Source: an uncultured Collinsella sp.
Lineage (GTDB): Bacteria; Actinomycetota; Coriobacteriia; Coriobacteriales; Coriobacteriaceae
Direction: 5' to 3'
Length of the DNA stretch: 64,000 bases
NCBI GenBank assembly: GCA_902475245.1
Contig: CABRYP010000001.1
Coordinates: 1-64,000 of the forward strand
In this document: positions 61,881 through 64,000 of the stretch, piece by piece
How positions within the stretch are numbered: position 1 is the stretch's first letter
Layout of the letters: the number at the start of each line of letters is the position of its first letter
The notes under the pieces: generated by a model
The model's database searches: none
What the model saw: only the letters and a program-made list of their open reading frames with translations
Told to the model about the DNA's origin: nothing
Made by a program: the position numbers and the translations under genes

Positions 61881-61984
61881 CTTCGAAGGCTGAATATCTA
61901 GTCGGGTAAACCCAGTGATTCGACATTTTCTGCATTACACCAACAACTTAGCTACCTGCGCATACTCGATTTTCGAGATTTGCC

Positions 61985-62683
61985 CTACAGGTAGGTTCCC
62001 TCGAACAGGGTCTTATGGAACTGGGTGTGGTGGTCGCGTGCCCAGGTGAAGAGCGCCTGGTCAAAGTCGCCTTGGCTGGTGGGGATGCCATAGACGCCGG
62101 CGACTTCCACGCGCACGAACTCCAGCGCGGGCAGCTTGTTGATGGCCGTGAGCGCAAACGGCGAGGTGGGCTCCTCGAACAGGTAATGGCTGCCTTGCAG
62201 CGCGCCGCAGCCGGTGCAGGTGCTGGCGAGCGATACGGTCTTGGTGGTGCGCGACGTTACGGGCTTGTAGCCGCAGCGCTCGCGCAGGTAGTCGCGGATC
62301 TCGGCCGGCACGCAGCCCAGCGCGGGGATGATGGCTATGGCGTTGGCGCGGGCGGTATCGATCGCGATGTGGCCTGCGTCGTCCATGGCGGGTGCAGCGC
62401 CGGGCGCAGCCTTGCTGCCCGAGTCCTCGGCCACCCGATACGGAATGCCAAAGGCCGCCACCGTCGTCTGCTCGTGGCACTTCCAACATTCGCGCTTGCC
62501 CAGCACTAGGTAGATGTAGGGCGCGCTGGGGTCGGAGCGATCCACGCCGGGCAGCCATTGAGCAAAGGGCTCCGGGTTGACGCCATCGGGCACGTACCAG
62601 ATCTTCTTGGCCCGGTCCCACTTGGCGCCCAGGGCCTTGGCCTCGTCTTTGTGCGAAAAGGGAACATCGAGCTCGGTGCGCAT
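61985..62683 (-). CDS. DUF5710-domain protein with two CxxC motifs
   Basis: A 232-residue protein. The first 50 residues (LDVPFSHKDEAKALGAKWDRAKKIWYVP) are a clear DUF5710 domain, a module found in plasmid TraC-type primases and other mobile-element proteins. Further on, CWKCHEQ near 77 and CTGCGA near 176 may bind zinc. The function is unknown. ATG 62683 follows AAAGGAG; a longer frame upstream has no site. Confidence 0.75.
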   Translation of the reverse strand: MRTELDVPFSHKDEAKALGAKWDRAKKIWYVPDGVNPEPFAQWLPGVDRSDPSAPYIYLVLGKRECWKCHEQTTVAAFGIPYRVAEDSGSKAAPGAAPAMDDAGHIAIDTARANAIAIIPALGCVPAEIRDYLRERCGYKPVTSRTTKTVSLASTCTGCGALQGSHYLFEEPTSPFALTAINKLPALEFVRVEVAGVYGIPTSQGDFDQALFTWARDHHTQFHKTLFEGTYL

Positions 62684-63085
62684 GGCGGCTCCTTTGTGCG
62701 GCTTGCGGTGCATGTGCTCCAAGGATACCCCAGCGCTGGGTGCTCGATGCGCACGACTGGGGCCGGCGGTATTTGAGCTGGTGGCCGGTGGCGTCTGCTG
62801 CCTTAACGGGGCGATTGCGGCGTGGCGAGCGGTCGTTGGATGGATGCTTCGACCGTCCAAGAAGTCGCGGGGTGTTTTAGCGGGGGCGTGCCGTCAAGCA
62901 AATGGGCAAGTGCATGGTCAGCTTTTGGTCAGTTGATCGGCAACCTTGCCAAAAGCTTGACGGATTTGCAGCTAGACGTCGACGAATGAGCACTTTGGAC
63001 GCGCCGCGGCGAAAATCCGCCGGTTGTTTGTCGAAAACTTAGCAGGACTGCCAACGGCCACCGACGCGCGTGCTATCTTCGCGCC
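62684..63085 (+). promoter_or_regulatory. Intergenic region with repeated GTCAAGC/TTTGGTCAG words
   Basis: CCGTCAAGCA at 62891, CAGCTTTTGGTCAG near 62920 and the inverted CCAAAAGCTTGACGG at 62949-62963 together form a dyad. TTTGTCGAAAA at 63027-63037 also occurs at 45098. A TATCTT box at 63074-63079 lies seven bases before the next ATG. No other gene is visible. Confidence 0.4.
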
Positions 63086-64000
63086 ATGAGGTACTTTATC
63101 GTTTCACATAACGCTGCGCTGGCGCTTTTGGCGCACATGCCGAACCCTCGATTTGGGGATTCGGAACCAGAGGTCGTGTCGATTGCAGGCGCCTGCGCGC
63201 TCCTGGACCAAGAGGCGCAGGAGGTTATCGATCGCTATGACCTGGGGGTCGAAACGCTGGATTTGCTGGTGCCGTCGCGCATCGATCGCCGGCGGAGCAA
63301 GCATGTTAAGACGCACCTGTGCACCAACGAGCTCCCGGCGGGTTCGTTTATCTCGCTGGGCCACTGGATGGGCGACCTGGATGCGTATGTGTGCTCTCCT
63401 GAGCTGGCGTTTTTGCAGGCTGCGCACGATGGCGATGCGGCGGCGGCCATCTATGCCGGCTATGCCATGACATCGGACTACCGGCTGGATAACCTTGCTC
63501 CCGGTGGGGTGACCGGCAGGGATGCGGGCATGCGCGATGGCAGGCTCACGACTAAGGAACTCATCGCGGCGTATATCGAGAAGTCCCCCAAGGTGAGAGA
63601 TCTTGCGAAGGCAAAGGCGCTCCTTGCATATGTGATCGAGGGGTCGCGCTCTCCGAGGGAATCGGGGCTGTGCATGTTTATGTCGCTGCCTACGCGCTAC
63701 GGCGGGTATGCATTGGGCAAGGCCGAGCTCAACAAGAAGGTCTTCATCCGCGATGGATACAACGATGGGCGCAATCGCAGGCTTCGCGTGTTGGAACGCA
63801 CGCCCGACATAACGCTTACGGCTAAAGTCGAGGTGGGCATGGATAAAGTAAAGGCCGGGCTGCTGCCAGAGGTACTGACCGCGCTGGTTGATTACGACAG
63901 CGATGCCATCCACGACGGAAGCGAGAAGATCCACAAGGATGCCGAACGCCGCAACGAGCTGCAGATGCTCAATGGGGTCGCGTACTTTACGGTGACGACT
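63086..64000 (+). CDS. Vsr/DUF559-like endonuclease-domain protein (partial, runs off the window)
   Basis: 305 residues visible, with the C-terminus cut by the window end. The first 200 residues match a Coriobacteriia-type region of unknown role (LVPSRIDRRR, SFISLGHWMGDLDAYVCSPELAFLQ, RYGGYALGKAELNKKV). The last visible part (ALVDYDSDAIHD, KDAERRNELQMLNGVAYFTVTT) has the look of a very-short-patch-repair/DUF559 nuclease with the DxD and Arg-rich helix. No ribosome binding site precedes the ATG, and a -10-like TATCTT lies just upstream, so it may be leaderless. The domain call is from memory of related proteins. Confidence 0.55.
   Translation, partial: MRYFIVSHNAALALLAHMPNPRFGDSEPEVVSIAGACALLDQEAQEVIDRYDLGVETLDLLVPSRIDRRRSKHVKTHLCTNELPAGSFISLGHWMGDLDAYVCSPELAFLQAAHDGDAAAAIYAGYAMTSDYRLDNLAPGGVTGRDAGMRDGRLTTKELIAAYIEKSPKVRDLAKAKALLAYVIEGSRSPRESGLCMFMSLPTRYGGYALGKAELNKKVFIRDGYNDGRNRRLRVLERTPDITLTAKVEVGMDKVKAGLLPEVLTALVDYDSDAIHDGSEKIHKDAERRNELQMLNGVAYFTVTT

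Overview
The window looks like a high-GC gut actinobacterium of the class Coriobacteriia, most likely Collinsella. This is inferred from codon use, gene content (mannose-type PTS, LytS/LytTR pairs, UMF1-type MFS, SipW-type surface proteins) and the dispersed hairpin repeats; no rRNA or other marker is present to prove it. Most of the window is ordinary chromosome. There are no complete insertion sequences, no CRISPR array and no prophage. Region 0-9 kb: carbamate kinase, a convergent C39-like membrane-anchored peptidase, an APC amino acid permease followed by a metal-dependent amidohydrolase, then a LytS-type kinase and LytTR regulator. Region 8-15 kb: a zinc-dependent phospholipase C-like protein, an MFS permease, a family 2-like glycosyltransferase overlapping a second LytS/LytTR pair, a YfcE-like phosphodiesterase, a large inverted repeat and tRNA-Asp. 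Region 15-30 kb: an Fe-S type Rrf2 regulator, a MutY-like glycosylase without its iron-sulfur cluster, rubrerythrin, RmuC, an ABC exporter, endonuclease III, a DUF4143 ATPase, Mfd, a PAP2 phosphatase, an aldolase and a GNAT acetyltransferase. Region 30-45 kb is the most coherent accessory system. It holds three SIS-domain sugar-amine deglycases, three GntR/UTRA regulators each beside its own putative operators, a complete mannose-family PTS (fused EIIAB, EIIC, EIID), an EamA transporter, a HAD phosphatase, a YitT protein and RecQ. The layout fits uptake and phosphorylation of Amadori compounds (fructoselysine or glucoselysine type) and their cleavage to a hexose phosphate and an amine or amino acid. 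The central block is bracketed by two copies of a covarying structured RNA or hairpin element. Region 45-54 kb: lactate/malate-type dehydrogenase, MetA, an AbiEi-like protein between two clusters of an 18-base repeat, 5-formyl-THF cyclo-ligase, HicAB and a large M16 protease. Region 54-64 kb: an AlbA_2 regulator behind a duplicated operator-like array, a PilZ protein beside a TasA-like membrane protein and two paralogous SipW-type secreted proteins, a frameshifted HNH nuclease, small zinc-ribbon and DUF5710 proteins, and a truncated Vsr/DUF559-like protein running off the end. Intergenic DNA is unusually rich in hairpin families. Several copies show paired base changes that keep the stem, so they are probably maintained as structures (terminators, RNAs or REP-like elements).
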